From Phycisphaerales bacterium (GTDB lineage: Bacteria; Planctomycetota; Phycisphaerae; Phycisphaerales; UBA1924), in contig CP064987.1 of the NCBI GenBank assembly GCA_016699835.1, positions 2,232,001 through 2,296,000 of the forward strand: 64,000 nucleotides of DNA. The letters are read 5' to 3'. A program made the position numbers and the translations under genes. Below, in pieces: positions 51,084 through 59,499 of the stretch. Numbering within the stretch: the stretch's first letter is position 1; every line of letters begins with the position of its first letter. The notes beneath the pieces were generated by a model, which searched no databases, was not told where the DNA came from, and saw only the letters and a list, made by a program, of their open reading frames with translations.

Positions 51084-51172
51084 CACCCGGCACTTGGGAA
51101 GAACTGACCTAAGATCAAAGGAACGCATTGATTAGGTCAGGTGCCGTTGATCATCGCGGGAGACCCAACGAG

Positions 51173-51538
51173 ATGACAGAACAGCTAAAGTACATTGAAC
51201 CGGAATGGGCAAGTAGGCAGCAGGCACTGAGTAACATATTACATCGAGTTCACTTTGAAGAAAATATTGTGTCTCTTGCACTGAATGACCAAGATGCCGC
51301 ATTTCTTGAGGCATTCATGCTGGGGTTTCTGGTCACCACAGACAATCAGCAGCATAAAAAGCTAGCCCTGGTTACTCTCGGGCACATTGCTCGGTTACAC
51401 AGACGCATATCGTACGAAGAGACCAGACGTGCTGTTGAAGCGACTCGCGAAGATCCTTACTGTAAAGGTACTGCGGAAGACACCTTAGATGATTTTGAGA
51501 TATTCGTTGATCGTCAGCGCAACTCCGATCACATTTAG
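51173..51538 (+). CDS. HEAT-like hypothetical protein, possible immunity protein
   Basis: 121 residues from ATG 51173 with GGGAG upstream. All-helical sequence with a repeat-like core: LVTLGHIARLHRRISYEETRRAV and GTAEDTLDDFEIF (the GHIARLH and EDxLDDxEIF words recall small HEAT-like proteins often found among immunity genes of toxin loci). Codon and base use are visibly AT-richer than the flanks. No toxin gene is adjacent, so the role is inferred only. Confidence 0.7.
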   Translation: MTEQLKYIEPEWASRQQALSNILHRVHFEENIVSLALNDQDAAFLEAFMLGFLVTTDNQQHKKLALVTLGHIARLHRRISYEETRRAVEATREDPYCKGTAEDTLDDFEIFVDRQRNSDHI

Positions 51539-52076
51539 TCTTCCTGAGCAAATGTTCATCCTGCCAGATTCGGCGGGAACGTAGCACTGACGACCGCTCC
51601 TCTAAACCTCAGTGACAGGTACGTCTGGACTTGGTACAGATCTGGGTCTTCGGGCCATTCTTGCGCAACGTGTGATTGGGGAGGGGGTGGGCGTTTGGGG
51701 GCCTCGTGCGATCGGCTGTGGCCCACATCGAGTCGCCCGTGGTCCGTGAGCAGCCGTTTCACGTCCACCAGAAACGACTGTTCGTCCTCAGAAAATCATT
51801 TCTCGACCACCAAAAGTCGTTTTTGCACCACCAGAAATCATTTCCGCACCACGAGAAACTGTTTTTGCACCTGAGGAAACCATTTCTTTAATGGGAAGAA
51901 CTGTTTCTGCACCACGAGAAATCGTTTGTCTCATTGGAGAAATGATTTCTGCACCAAGAAAACTCCTCCGCGAGGGGCGATTTGTCTGAAATATGTTTGG
52001 GAATGTGGCGATACCAGTGAAATAATCAACGCGGACGTGTGACCGATACTTCTGTGCACATTCTTTGGAGTACAGC
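51539..52076. other. Gene-free AT-richer segment with a 21-bp repeat
   Basis: About 540 bases between two small immunity-like genes. It contains the degenerate 21-bp array 51765-51953. Open frames across it on both strands are repeat artefacts; nothing else is recognisable. Confidence 0.65.
51765..51953. repeat. Degenerate 21-bp tandem repeat, about nine copies
   Basis: Nine consecutive 21-base units with consensus CCACCAGAAATCATTTCTGC plus A. Units differ at several positions each, yet the 21-base register is kept throughout. Confidence 0.9.
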
Positions 52077-52361
52077 ATGGAGTACATTCGGTCACACTGG
52101 AAACATGATTCTCCGGACGATCCTGTGGTGATGTACTACGAGATAGGAAACGAACGAATAGTCCTTCGTGTGATCGAGGTGTTTCCGGATGGCTCAACCG
52201 GGTATGCAGACCGTGCGAGAAAAGTCGAAGTAGGCGGCACACATCTAGGTGAAGGTGCTGTGCCTGCATTTGATGAGATAAAGCAAGTCACAGGCATCGA
52301 ATCTGTTCTGATAACCAAATCAGAGTTTGAAGATGCATGGCGGCGGGCGGTTGATGAATAA
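52077..52361 (+). CDS. DUF6881-like small protein, possible immunity protein
   Basis: 94 residues from ATG 52077, with TTGGAG six bases upstream. Compact beta/alpha sequence: YIRSHWKHDSPDDPVVMYYE, RIVLRVIEVFPDG and GYADRARKVEVGGTHLGEG, ending in an ITKSEFEDAWRRA helix. This matches my recollection of DUF6881, whose members are small and frequently lie in polymorphic-toxin immunity clusters. It belongs to the same AT-richer islet as 51173. Confidence 0.75.
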   Translation: MEYIRSHWKHDSPDDPVVMYYEIGNERIVLRVIEVFPDGSTGYADRARKVEVGGTHLGEGAVPAFDEIKQVTGIESVLITKSEFEDAWRRAVDE

Positions 52362-52496
52362 CTGCTTAGTGCCCCAAGACGGTCGCATGAGCCACCCTCT
52401 CGAACCACCAAAGAAGAAGGCACGAGCCAATCGCCCGTGCCTTGAAGAATCTCGATGTGATCGAGCCCGATCGCGTGATCGAGATCGGCCTTTCTT

Positions 52497-52817
52497 TTAC
52501 TTCGCCTTGACGCCCACGAACCCCTCGAGGTTCTTGAGGTCGCTGATCTTGTCCACGGTGAAGACCATGGTCCACGACGCGCCCACCTCGGCGCGGACGA
52601 CGACGGCCGGGTGCTCGCGGCTGACCCAGTCGCGGTTGCCGCGGTTGTACACGTTCAGCCGCTGCTGACGCATGCGGTGGGCCGTGCGGAGGGCGCGGCG
52701 GTTCTCGGGGTCGTTGCGCATCAGGCGGCTGATCGTCGAGACGCGGTCGTCGGTCCGCGGGTGCTTGAGGACGGTGCAGACGACGGTCGTGCCGGGCTTG
52801 ATCGTGGCGAGGTCCAT
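52497..52817 (-). CDS. Conserved-looking hypothetical protein
   Basis: 106 residues from ATG 52817 with GGAGT upstream. Predicted order: beta (TTVVCTVLKHP), helix (STISRLMRNDPENRRALRTA), basic RMRQQRLNVYNRGN, then beta strands (HPAVVVRAEVGASWTMVFT). The basic middle part would suit nucleic-acid binding, but no family is recognised. Divergent from the MEMO-family gene. Confidence 0.7.
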   Translation of the reverse strand: MDLATIKPGTTVVCTVLKHPRTDDRVSTISRLMRNDPENRRALRTAHRMRQQRLNVYNRGNRDWVSREHPAVVVRAEVGASWTMVFTVDKISDLKNLEGFVGVKAK

Positions 52818-53003
52818 GGACAGTGACTCCAAATCTGAGGCCCACCCGGCTCGGCCAGACGCCGACCGGAAATGGGTCGAGATGGTAGGCGACGGGAGCA
52901 GGCCCGCCAAATTGGAGGCTCCTGGGTCGTCGGCCACGCCAAAGCACGCCCCAACTCGCCGTTTCGCCGACGAACAATCGCCTTTCTTTCCCTACACTGG
53001 GGC

Positions 53004-54440
53004 ATGTCCGACCCGAACACCCCCCCCTCCCCCCAATCCCCCGCCCCCTTCGACGCCAACAAGCCCCACATGGCCGTGCCGAAACTGCGCCCGGTCCGCC
53101 TCTTCCCCGCCCAGTCCGCTCCGGACGCCCAGGGGAATGTCCAGCAGGCCATTGGCATCGCCGACGCCCGCCAGATCTCCGATCGCGTGGTCTTTGCCGC
53201 CCCGGCCGTGCAACTGATCCTCCCCATGCTCGACGGGGAGAAGACCCTCGACGAGATCGTCGCCGCCGTGGGCCGGGGGCTGACCCGCCCGACGCTCGAG
53301 CAGTTCGTCGCCCAACTCGACGACGCCTCGCTCTTGAATGGACCGACCTTCGACGCCCTGCTCTCAAAGATCCGCGCCGACTTTGACTCCTCCGACACGC
53401 TCCCGCCCGCCGCGACGGCCGCCTTCGCCGAGCAACTGGGCGCCAGCGAGATGGGCGAAGAGGCGGCCCAGTCCACGAGCGACGAGCGCTACGAGCGTGG
53501 GGCCGCGCGATTGCCCTCGCTCATGGACCAGTGGATCGACGAGGTGCTCAAGAACACCGATCGCCCGAGTTTCGACACCCTCCCGCGCGCCGTCATGGCC
53601 CCGCACATCGACTATGGCCGCGGCTGGATGAACTACGCCAGCGTCTGGGGACGCATGCGCGTCGTCGATCGCCCGGCCCGCGTCGTGATCCTCGGCACCA
53701 ACCACTTCGGGACGTCCACCGGCGTCTGCCTCTGCGACAAGGGCTACGAGACGCCCCTGGGCACAAGCCCGCTCGCCAGGGACCTCTTCGACGCGCTGAA
53801 GAAGCACCTGGGCCAGGAGAACGCGGCCCGCGCCCTCGCCAATCGCTACGACCACGAGCGCGAGCACTCCGTCGAGTTGCAGGTGCCGTGGATCCAGCAC
53901 TGCCTTGGCCAGAGTGACAACGGAAGTTATGTCCCCGTGCTCGGCATCCTCGTCCACGACCCCAGCGTCGCCAGCGGCGCGTCGTACGACGGCCAGGGGC
54001 TCGATTTCGACTCCTTCATCAAGGCCCTGCGTGCCGCGATCGCCGACCTCGAAAAGGCCGGAATGGGCAAGACGCTCCTCGTCGCGAGCGTCGATCTCTC
54101 CCACGTCGGCACGGTCTTCGGCGACGAGGGCACCCTCGCCGGCGACGAGCAAGAGCAGCAGCAGAAACGCGACAAGGTCCTGAACCACGACCGAGAGATG
54201 CTCCAACTCTTCGAGCAAGGCAAGATCGACGAGATGCTCGCCTCGATGGCGTGGCAGCAGAACCCGACGCGATGGTGCTCCCTCGGCGCTATGGCCGCGA
54301 CGCTCAAGACGCTGGGCATCGCCTCCAAGGCCGACGGCGCCGACGCGACCACGGGCGGTGTGCGTCTGCTCAACTACGTCGCCGCGATGGACGACCAGGG
54401 CCTGAGCCTCGTCAGCCACGCCGCCGCCGTGATCGAATGA
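53004..54440 (+). CDS. amrB: MEMO1/AmmeMemoRadiSam B-family protein with N-terminal extension
   Basis: 478 residues from ATG 53004. Residues about 195-475 form the MEMO fold, a dioxygenase-like fold: APHIDYGRG (His201), GTNHFG (His234), EHSVELQVPWIQ and ASVDLSH, the conserved metal-type His set. The first 125 residues include GEKTLDEIVAAVGRG and TLEQFVAQLDDASLL, a winged-helix pattern like PqqD-type or HTH domains. In AmmeMemoRadiSam systems the partners are an AMMECR1 protein and a radical SAM enzyme; neither is nearby. Reaction unknown. Confidence 0.9.
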   Translation: MSDPNTPPSPQSPAPFDANKPHMAVPKLRPVRLFPAQSAPDAQGNVQQAIGIADARQISDRVVFAAPAVQLILPMLDGEKTLDEIVAAVGRGLTRPTLEQFVAQLDDASLLNGPTFDALLSKIRADFDSSDTLPPAATAAFAEQLGASEMGEEAAQSTSDERYERGAARLPSLMDQWIDEVLKNTDRPSFDTLPRAVMAPHIDYGRGWMNYASVWGRMRVVDRPARVVILGTNHFGTSTGVCLCDKGYETPLGTSPLARDLFDALKKHLGQENAARALANRYDHEREHSVELQVPWIQHCLGQSDNGSYVPVLGILVHDPSVASGASYDGQGLDFDSFIKALRAAIADLEKAGMGKTLLVASVDLSHVGTVFGDEGTLAGDEQEQQQKRDKVLNHDREMLQLFEQGKIDEMLASMAWQQNPTRWCSLGAMAATLKTLGIASKADGADATTGGVRLLNYVAAMDDQGLSLVSHAAAVIE

Positions 54441-54478
54441 GCGTGAGCGATCCTCGGTGAGCACGGGATCGATCGGCA

Positions 54479-55240
54479 TCAACCGTCGAGTGAGATTCTC
54501 GTCAACCGCTCGACAATGTCCAAGACTCCCGCGATCTCGGCATCGGGAGAGACGTAATCCGCGTGCTCCTTGAGCCGCTCGTCGGCGTTGGAGGGGCACG
54601 CGAACCACGCGACGTGCGTGCGGATCGCCATGTCGCTGAGCGAGTCGCCGATCCCCGCGAGCGCGGGCTTGGTGAGGCCCGTGACACGCATGAATCGGTC
54701 GATGCCCGTGGACTTGCTGACGTGCTCAAGGTCGCAGTTGATCCAGCGCACGGTGTTCGAAACACGTAGGCGCCAGCCCTCGCGCGTGAACCGCGCCTTG
54801 AGTTCGTCGCGCAGGCCCAGCAGCGTCGGCGTGTCGTCGTGATAGAGCGAGATCGACGCCGTCTTCCCGGGTTGGATGACCACACCGCGAGGCACGAGGT
54901 CGCGCCGGATGTACGCCGTGGCCTCCGCCACCATCCGCAAATGATCATCGCTGATCGCCGGGTCGAGCATGAACGCGCTCGTCGCCGGGTGAAAGAGCCA
55001 CACGCCGTTCTCCGCCACGACCGGCATCGTCGTGTTCGCGAGCGTTCGGCACAACGCCTCGGCAAACGGCTGCGGACGACCCGAGCACAACGTGAGCAAC
55101 GGGCCTACGGACGGATCACTCTCGGCCCGACGATTGTGCTCGGCGATTCGCGAGAGCCCGGCGATGTCCAGCGGATGCGACGACTCGGGCCCGAGGCAGC
55201 CGTCGATGTCGCAAAGAATGGCGGCGAACGTTCTCGACAT
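54479..55240 (-). CDS. HAD-superfamily phosphatase (type IIB-like)
   Basis: 253 residues from ATG 55240. HAD motif I CDIDGCLG (10-17, both catalytic Asp), motif II region LLTLCSGRP, cap domain in the middle (about 85-175), Lys in SKSTGIDRF and motif IV GIGDSLSDMAI. Fits a sugar-phosphate or phosphoglycolate-type phosphatase of the Cof/MPGP group; substrate unknown. Its start lies two bases after the stop of the upstream gene (TGATCATG), so the two form an operon. Confidence 0.9.
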   Translation of the reverse strand: MSRTFAAILCDIDGCLGPESSHPLDIAGLSRIAEHNRRAESDPSVGPLLTLCSGRPQPFAEALCRTLANTTMPVVAENGVWLFHPATSAFMLDPAISDDHLRMVAEATAYIRRDLVPRGVVIQPGKTASISLYHDDTPTLLGLRDELKARFTREGWRLRVSNTVRWINCDLEHVSKSTGIDRFMRVTGLTKPALAGIGDSLSDMAIRTHVAWFACPSNADERLKEHADYVSPDAEIAGVLDIVERLTRISLDG

Positions 55241-55242
55241 GA

Positions 55243-55824
55243 TCAACGCGTCTCGCGGTTCACGACCACATACGGCGTCTTCCGTTCACCCATGTCGTCC
55301 GTCACGCAGTCCGCGGTATACCACGACACGTCGTCGACGTGCTGGGCATCGGGTGGATACTCAAACCCAACCGAGAACGAGGCCACAAAGTGACCCTTGG
55401 GATCGTGGTCCACAAACACCGGCTTCTCCGGAAAAACCAGATCACCAAACTCGCCGGTCCAGGCGCTGTCCAGAAGAACGAGCCATGGACCCTTCGCTCC
55501 TTCGGCCCGCACGAGGAGCCACTTTGGATCGCCCGCCTGTTCCGCGTCATCCTTCGAAAAGATCGCGAGTGTCTCGAGTCGGTCCTTCCCGTCGATGACG
55601 ATGTCGAACACTGTGTAGGTCGGCTCGCCGTGCCCGCAGAAGATCCCCTTCTTCAACTCCGCCGCCGACGAGGAGGTCGTGGACTCGCGCGAGACGCCCG
55701 CGATGAATCGAGGAGGCACGGCACCACCGATCGGGCCCCTGGGCTTACCCAGACGCGAGAGCGGCGCGGTGATGTCGGGCGTGAGGAACGTGTGCTTGCC
55801 GAGCGTGAATCCCGTTGAGGCCAT
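55243..55824 (-). CDS. Hypothetical cytoplasmic protein upstream of the HAD phosphatase
   Basis: 193 residues from ATG 55824 with AGGAGTG upstream; no signal or membrane helix. Mostly beta: FTLGKHTFLTPDITAPLS, YTVFDIVIDGKDRLETLAIF, PWLVLLDSAW and HFVASFSVGFEYPP. I do not recognise a family. Tight coupling with the HAD gene suggests a shared pathway. Confidence 0.8.
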   Translation of the reverse strand: MASTGFTLGKHTFLTPDITAPLSRLGKPRGPIGGAVPPRFIAGVSRESTTSSSAAELKKGIFCGHGEPTYTVFDIVIDGKDRLETLAIFSKDDAEQAGDPKWLLVRAEGAKGPWLVLLDSAWTGEFGDLVFPEKPVFVDHDPKGHFVASFSVGFEYPPDAQHVDDVSWYTADCVTDDMGERKTPYVVVNRETR

Positions 55825-55894
55825 CGACCCACTCCTGAGTGGTGCGTCACGAATCGATTCAGAAGATCGTAATCAGTCGGGCATTCGCGAGGAG

Positions 55895-57262
55895 CTACGC
55901 CGATGTGATGTCCACGTCCTCTGAATCGTGCAGATCGCGCAACCGTCCTTCGAGAAACTCATCCAGAGCCCCGTGCACCCCCGCCGGGTCCGCCGCCGTG
56001 CGCACCGCCTCGCGAAGCGGCCTCACGCCCAGCATCCGCCCCGTCTCCGGGTCGCGTTCGACCAGCCGCTTCGCGAACCAACTGATCCGCCGCCGAATCT
56101 GGAACATCGCGTATCGTTCGTCACGCTGCTCGAGCATGAGCGTGAAGAACCGCCGGATCGTCGCGACGCGCTCGCCAAGACTGGGCATAGAGAGCACCTC
56201 GCCCGTCGCGAGATAGTGCGAGACGTCCCGGAAAATCCAGGGCGTCGAGAGCGCGCCCCGCCCGATCATCACGCCGTCACACCCCGTCACACGCAGCATC
56301 CGCTCGGCATCGACCGGGTCGCGAACATCGCCATTCCCGATGACCGGGATCCGTCCGTTCACGGCATCCACCACGCGCGCGATCCCGCCCAGGCGAACCT
56401 CGCCCATGAACTTGTCCTCGGTGGTGCGCCCATGCACGGTGACGCCGACAACGCCAAGGTCCGCGAGCATCGCCGCGAGATGGGGCGAGCACGCCCGTCC
56501 CGCCTCGAAGTCCGCCGTGTGCCAGCACAGCCGAATCTTGCACGTGAGCGGGATGCAAAGAGACGAAGTTCCGGAGTTCCGAAGAGACGAAGGAGAAGTG
56601 GTATTCTGACTCGCGCTCTCCCTGATGCCCGACGCCCGATCCCCGATGCCTCTCTCCTGAACCCCCTGGCGTCGCGCCCACTCCTCCTCGCTGATGGGGC
56701 ACGCCTCGAGCGTCCGCACCACGCGCTCCACGATCCGCCGCGTGCGTTCGAGATCCGTCAGGAGTTTGCTCCCGCCATCCTTCTTCGTCACCTTGTCCAC
56801 CGGACATCCCATATTGATGTCCACGACGCTCGCCCCATGCTCGACAGCCCACCGCGCGCCCTCGGCCATGATGTCGGGATCACTCCCATACAACTGCATC
56901 CCCACGGGCTTGTCGAAGTCGTTGGTCTTGGCAAGATCAAGGCTCGTCGCCGTCCCGCGCAAGAGGCCCTGCGGCGAGAGCAGATCGGTGCACGCCAGCC
57001 CCACGCCGCCCCACTCGCGGCAGACGGTGCGAAAGGCGAGGTCGCAATACCCCGCGATCGGGGCGAGCAGCAGATTGGTCTGAAGCCGCACGCCCCCAAG
57101 GAACAACCCACGCAAACCCGACGCTCGTGCCGTGATCGGACCCTGATCAGGAATAAGCCGTACGCCGCCAGTGACCACCACACCCGGGTTTGCGGCGTCC
57201 GTCAGGGTCCCGAGGCCAGAATGGGCCTCGGCAGGCAAGTTGGGATTCACAGCGGGATTCAA
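55895..57262 (-). CDS. tRNA-dihydrouridine synthase (Dus) with in-frame repeat-derived insertion
   Basis: TIM-barrel flavoenzyme reducing uridine in tRNA. Key parts: LLLAPIAGYCDLAFRTV, GMQLYGSDP, DINMGCPVDKVTKKDGG with catalytic Cys153, LTCKIRLCW, VTVHGRTTEDKF, IPVIGNGDVRDP and GVMIGRGALSTPWIF. The frame opens at TTG 57262; the first 55 residues do not resemble the family, so the real start may be further in. Residues about 198-238, between the helix ending EEEWARRQ and the strand LTCKIR, are extra relative to other Dus proteins and are encoded by repeat DNA. Reading frame is intact. Confidence 0.9.
   Translation of the reverse strand: MNPAVNPNLPAEAHSGLGTLTDAANPGVVVTGGVRLIPDQGPITARASGLRGLFLGGVRLQTNLLLAPIAGYCDLAFRTVCREWGGVGLACTDLLSPQGLLRGTATSLDLAKTNDFDKPVGMQLYGSDPDIMAEGARWAVEHGASVVDINMGCPVDKVTKKDGGSKLLTDLERTRRIVERVVRTLEACPISEEEWARRQGVQERGIGDRASGIRESASQNTTSPSSLRNSGTSSLCIPLTCKIRLCWHTADFEAGRACSPHLAAMLADLGVVGVTVHGRTTEDKFMGEVRLGGIARVVDAVNGRIPVIGNGDVRDPVDAERMLRVTGCDGVMIGRGALSTPWIFRDVSHYLATGEVLSMPSLGERVATIRRFFTLMLEQRDERYAMFQIRRRISWFAKRLVERDPETGRMLGVRPLREAVRTAADPAGVHGALDEFLEGRLRDLHDSEDVDITSA
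56557..56593. repeat. Dispersed 36-bp element, copy inside dus
   Basis: AAAGAGACGAAG, TTCCGGAGTTCCG, then AGAGACGAAG. It encodes part of the extra Ser/Asn-rich segment of Dus. A further repeat-like string of GATC/GGGC words (56623-56650) adjoins it. Confidence 0.8.
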
Positions 57263-57521
57263 AATGGGTCTTTATCCAAACAACTCACGAAAAATGTGCC
57301 AGAAGTCAACTCGAAGCGCATAATAGAGTATCGAGGTCCGTCCTCGCGCCAACCGTGGTGGTGGGGCGAGCGTACAGGCTTCGGTCCAATGAACGGGGAA
57401 CGTCGCGTCCCCATGGGGTTTGAGATCTCGGCATTCATCAATGTTGCCATCCGCGCCGGCATCATCGTCGGCATGATCCATCGACACCGCGATTGACACC
57501 GCTATGCACACAGGGAAAGCC

Positions 57522-58748
57522 ATGAAGAAGACAACCGCTCTCGTCGCCATCGTTGCCGGCATTGCTGTTTCCATCACCGCCCATGCGCAAGCGCAGATCG
57601 GCGTCGTCCCCGGGATCGATGACGTCCCCAACTCGCTCGTCGTCACGCCCGAGATCACATTGATCGAGTCCAAGCATGACTTTGGTACGATCGACGACAG
57701 CACACCGGTCAAGGCCACCATCCGATTCAAGAACACCGGAACCGCGACGCTCCTCCTTCAGCAGCCCAAAGGCTCTTGCGGCTGCACCGTCCCCCAACTC
57801 GCCAAGACCGACTACGCACCCGGCGAAGAAGGCTCCATCGAGGTCACCTTCAACCCCACGGGAAAGCAGAAGGGAATCTCCAAGCAGACCGTCACCATCC
57901 CCAGCAATGACCCGCTGCACGCCACCGTTGTCTGGGAGTTGCAGGCGATGGTCCAACCCAAGACCTGGATCGAGCCGCAGATGGTCTCGCTCGGGCAGTT
58001 CAATCGCCACCAGGGCACCAAGAGTCCGCTGAAGATCCACAGCGTCCTCCCCAACTTCGCCGTCACCGAGGTCACGTCGAACCTCCCCGAGAAGATCAAG
58101 CCCACCATTCAGGGATCGGCGACCGAACTCGGCGCCAGTGGTGAGAACGTCACGGTGGTCACCATCCTCGTGGACATCCTCCCGGGCATCGATGCCGGCC
58201 AGACCAACGGCATCCTCACCATCCGTTTGAGCGATGGCACCGTGAAGAACGTCTCGATCTTCGGCGAGGCCGTCGGCTCGCTCATGGCCGAGCCGGGGTC
58301 GATCGCGCTCCAGGCGATCCCTGTTGGCCAGCCCGTCGCCGCCAAGACCACCGTCAGGCGTCGCGATGGCGGGGTCTTCAAGATCACCGCCGCCCACGAC
58401 CAGCCACTCTCGAATCCTGCCGCCGAGCGTGAGCCGTTCACCGTGAAGTTCACGCCCAACGACGAGGCGAATCCCACGTCGTACTCGCTGGAAATCACGG
58501 GCACCGCTCCCGACAAACCCATGGGCCTCCAAGGCGACATCGTGGTGAACACCAATATCGCCAGCGACCAGATCTTCACCATCAAGTACTATGGCTTCAC
58601 GCGTGACAATCCCGCCCCCAACGCCGCACTTCCCAATGGCCAGGTCCCCATCCAGCCCGTGAAGGGCAGCATCACGCCCAACCCGCTCGGCTCCACGACC
58701 ACCATGCCCGTGCCCACCACCAAGACCTCGACCAACAAGGGCGGCTGA
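57522..58748 (+). CDS. Exported DUF1573 (ASH-like) protein
   Basis: 408 residues from ATG 57522 (AGGGAAAG close upstream; ATG 57504 in frame has no site). Signal ends near AQAQ (residue about 25). The first ASH-like domain has the DUF1573 marks KHDFGTIDDS, IRFKNTGTATLLLQQ and the paired-Cys word GSCGCTVP. At least two more Ig-like domains follow, then a Pro/Thr-rich tail. DUF1573 proteins are abundant in planctomycetes and Bacteroidetes; function is unproven. It leads a row with a rhodanese and a MauE-like protein. Confidence 0.88.
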   Translation: MKKTTALVAIVAGIAVSITAHAQAQIGVVPGIDDVPNSLVVTPEITLIESKHDFGTIDDSTPVKATIRFKNTGTATLLLQQPKGSCGCTVPQLAKTDYAPGEEGSIEVTFNPTGKQKGISKQTVTIPSNDPLHATVVWELQAMVQPKTWIEPQMVSLGQFNRHQGTKSPLKIHSVLPNFAVTEVTSNLPEKIKPTIQGSATELGASGENVTVVTILVDILPGIDAGQTNGILTIRLSDGTVKNVSIFGEAVGSLMAEPGSIALQAIPVGQPVAAKTTVRRRDGGVFKITAAHDQPLSNPAAEREPFTVKFTPNDEANPTSYSLEITGTAPDKPMGLQGDIVVNTNIASDQIFTIKYYGFTRDNPAPNAALPNGQVPIQPVKGSITPNPLGSTTTMPVPTTKTSTNKGG

Positions 58749-58796
58749 TCGGCCAGGATTCCGGTTGTCGGTTCGATTGCATCTGTCCTACCCAAT

Positions 58797-58836
58797 CTCG
58801 TGGGGCAGGCGGCCCGCCTGCCTCTACTTCTTCTAC
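58797..58836. repeat. REP-like palindrome, GGCAGGCG/CGCCTGCC
   Basis: GGCAGGCGGCCCGCCTGCC flanked by CTCGTG on the left and CTACTTCTTC on the right, between the DUF1573 and rhodanese genes. Nine-pair stem, so it could also act as a terminator or attenuator. Confidence 0.75.
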
Positions 58837-58888
58837 AAACCCTGCTTCACCTGTAGTTGCGTGATTCGCTGTGAAAGGACGCCAAGCC

Positions 58889-59473
58889 ATGGCGCAGTCA
58901 TTCCTCGGCCGCTGGGCCATGATCGTTGTCCTCGCGGTCGTCGCGGGGGGCATCCATTCATGGCTGCGCCCCATCGTCAAGTCGATCGACCCCAACAAAC
59001 TCACGCCCACCATCGTGAACGGCGCCACACCCACCGGAACTACACCTGCACCATCGACACCCAACGACACGTCGCCCGCGGGAACAACTCCGTCGCCAAC
59101 GCCGGGCACACATGAAAACCCAGGAACGAACGACTCGGGCCCGCGCGCCCTCGGGCTTGAGATCACCAGCGCCGACGCCAAGATCCTCTTTGATCGAGGC
59201 GTTCCCTTCCTCGATGCGCGCCGCCATGACGAGTTCGATCTCGGGCACGTCCCCCAGGCCGTCGTCATGCCCCCCGACGAGTTCCCAAGCCGCGCCGCCG
59301 AGGTCATGGTCTACAGCCCCGGGCCCGTCGTGATCTACTGCGACGGCGGGCAGTGCGACGCCTCGCACAACCTCGCGAAACTCATGCAGTCCGTCGGCTT
59401 CACCCAGATCCACATCATGACCGATGGCCTCCCCGGGTGGAAGAACGCCGGGTTCCCGACAGAATCGAAGTAG
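58889..59473 (+). CDS. Membrane-anchored rhodanese-like protein
   Basis: 194 residues from ATG 58889 with AAAGGA nine bases upstream. One N-terminal membrane helix (about 10-30), a Thr/Pro-rich linker (about 50-85), then a rhodanese domain: FLDARRHDEFDLGHVPQA and the active-site loop YCDGGQCDAS with the catalytic Cys, then GFTQIHIMTDGLPGWKNAGF. It probably handles sulfane sulfur or redox chemistry on the outer face of the membrane. Followed 26 bases later by the MauE-like gene. Confidence 0.9.
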   Translation: MAQSFLGRWAMIVVLAVVAGGIHSWLRPIVKSIDPNKLTPTIVNGATPTGTTPAPSTPNDTSPAGTTPSPTPGTHENPGTNDSGPRALGLEITSADAKILFDRGVPFLDARRHDEFDLGHVPQAVVMPPDEFPSRAAEVMVYSPGPVVIYCDGGQCDASHNLAKLMQSVGFTQIHIMTDGLPGWKNAGFPTESK

Positions 59474-59499
59474 CCCCACGCTCGACCTAAACTGCCGCG

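Noticed and set aside
51676..51891. Small gene in the 51.8 kb repeat
   Set aside because: The frame is made of the degenerate 21-bp repeat. The opposite strand is equally open, and there is no ribosome site or conserved motif.
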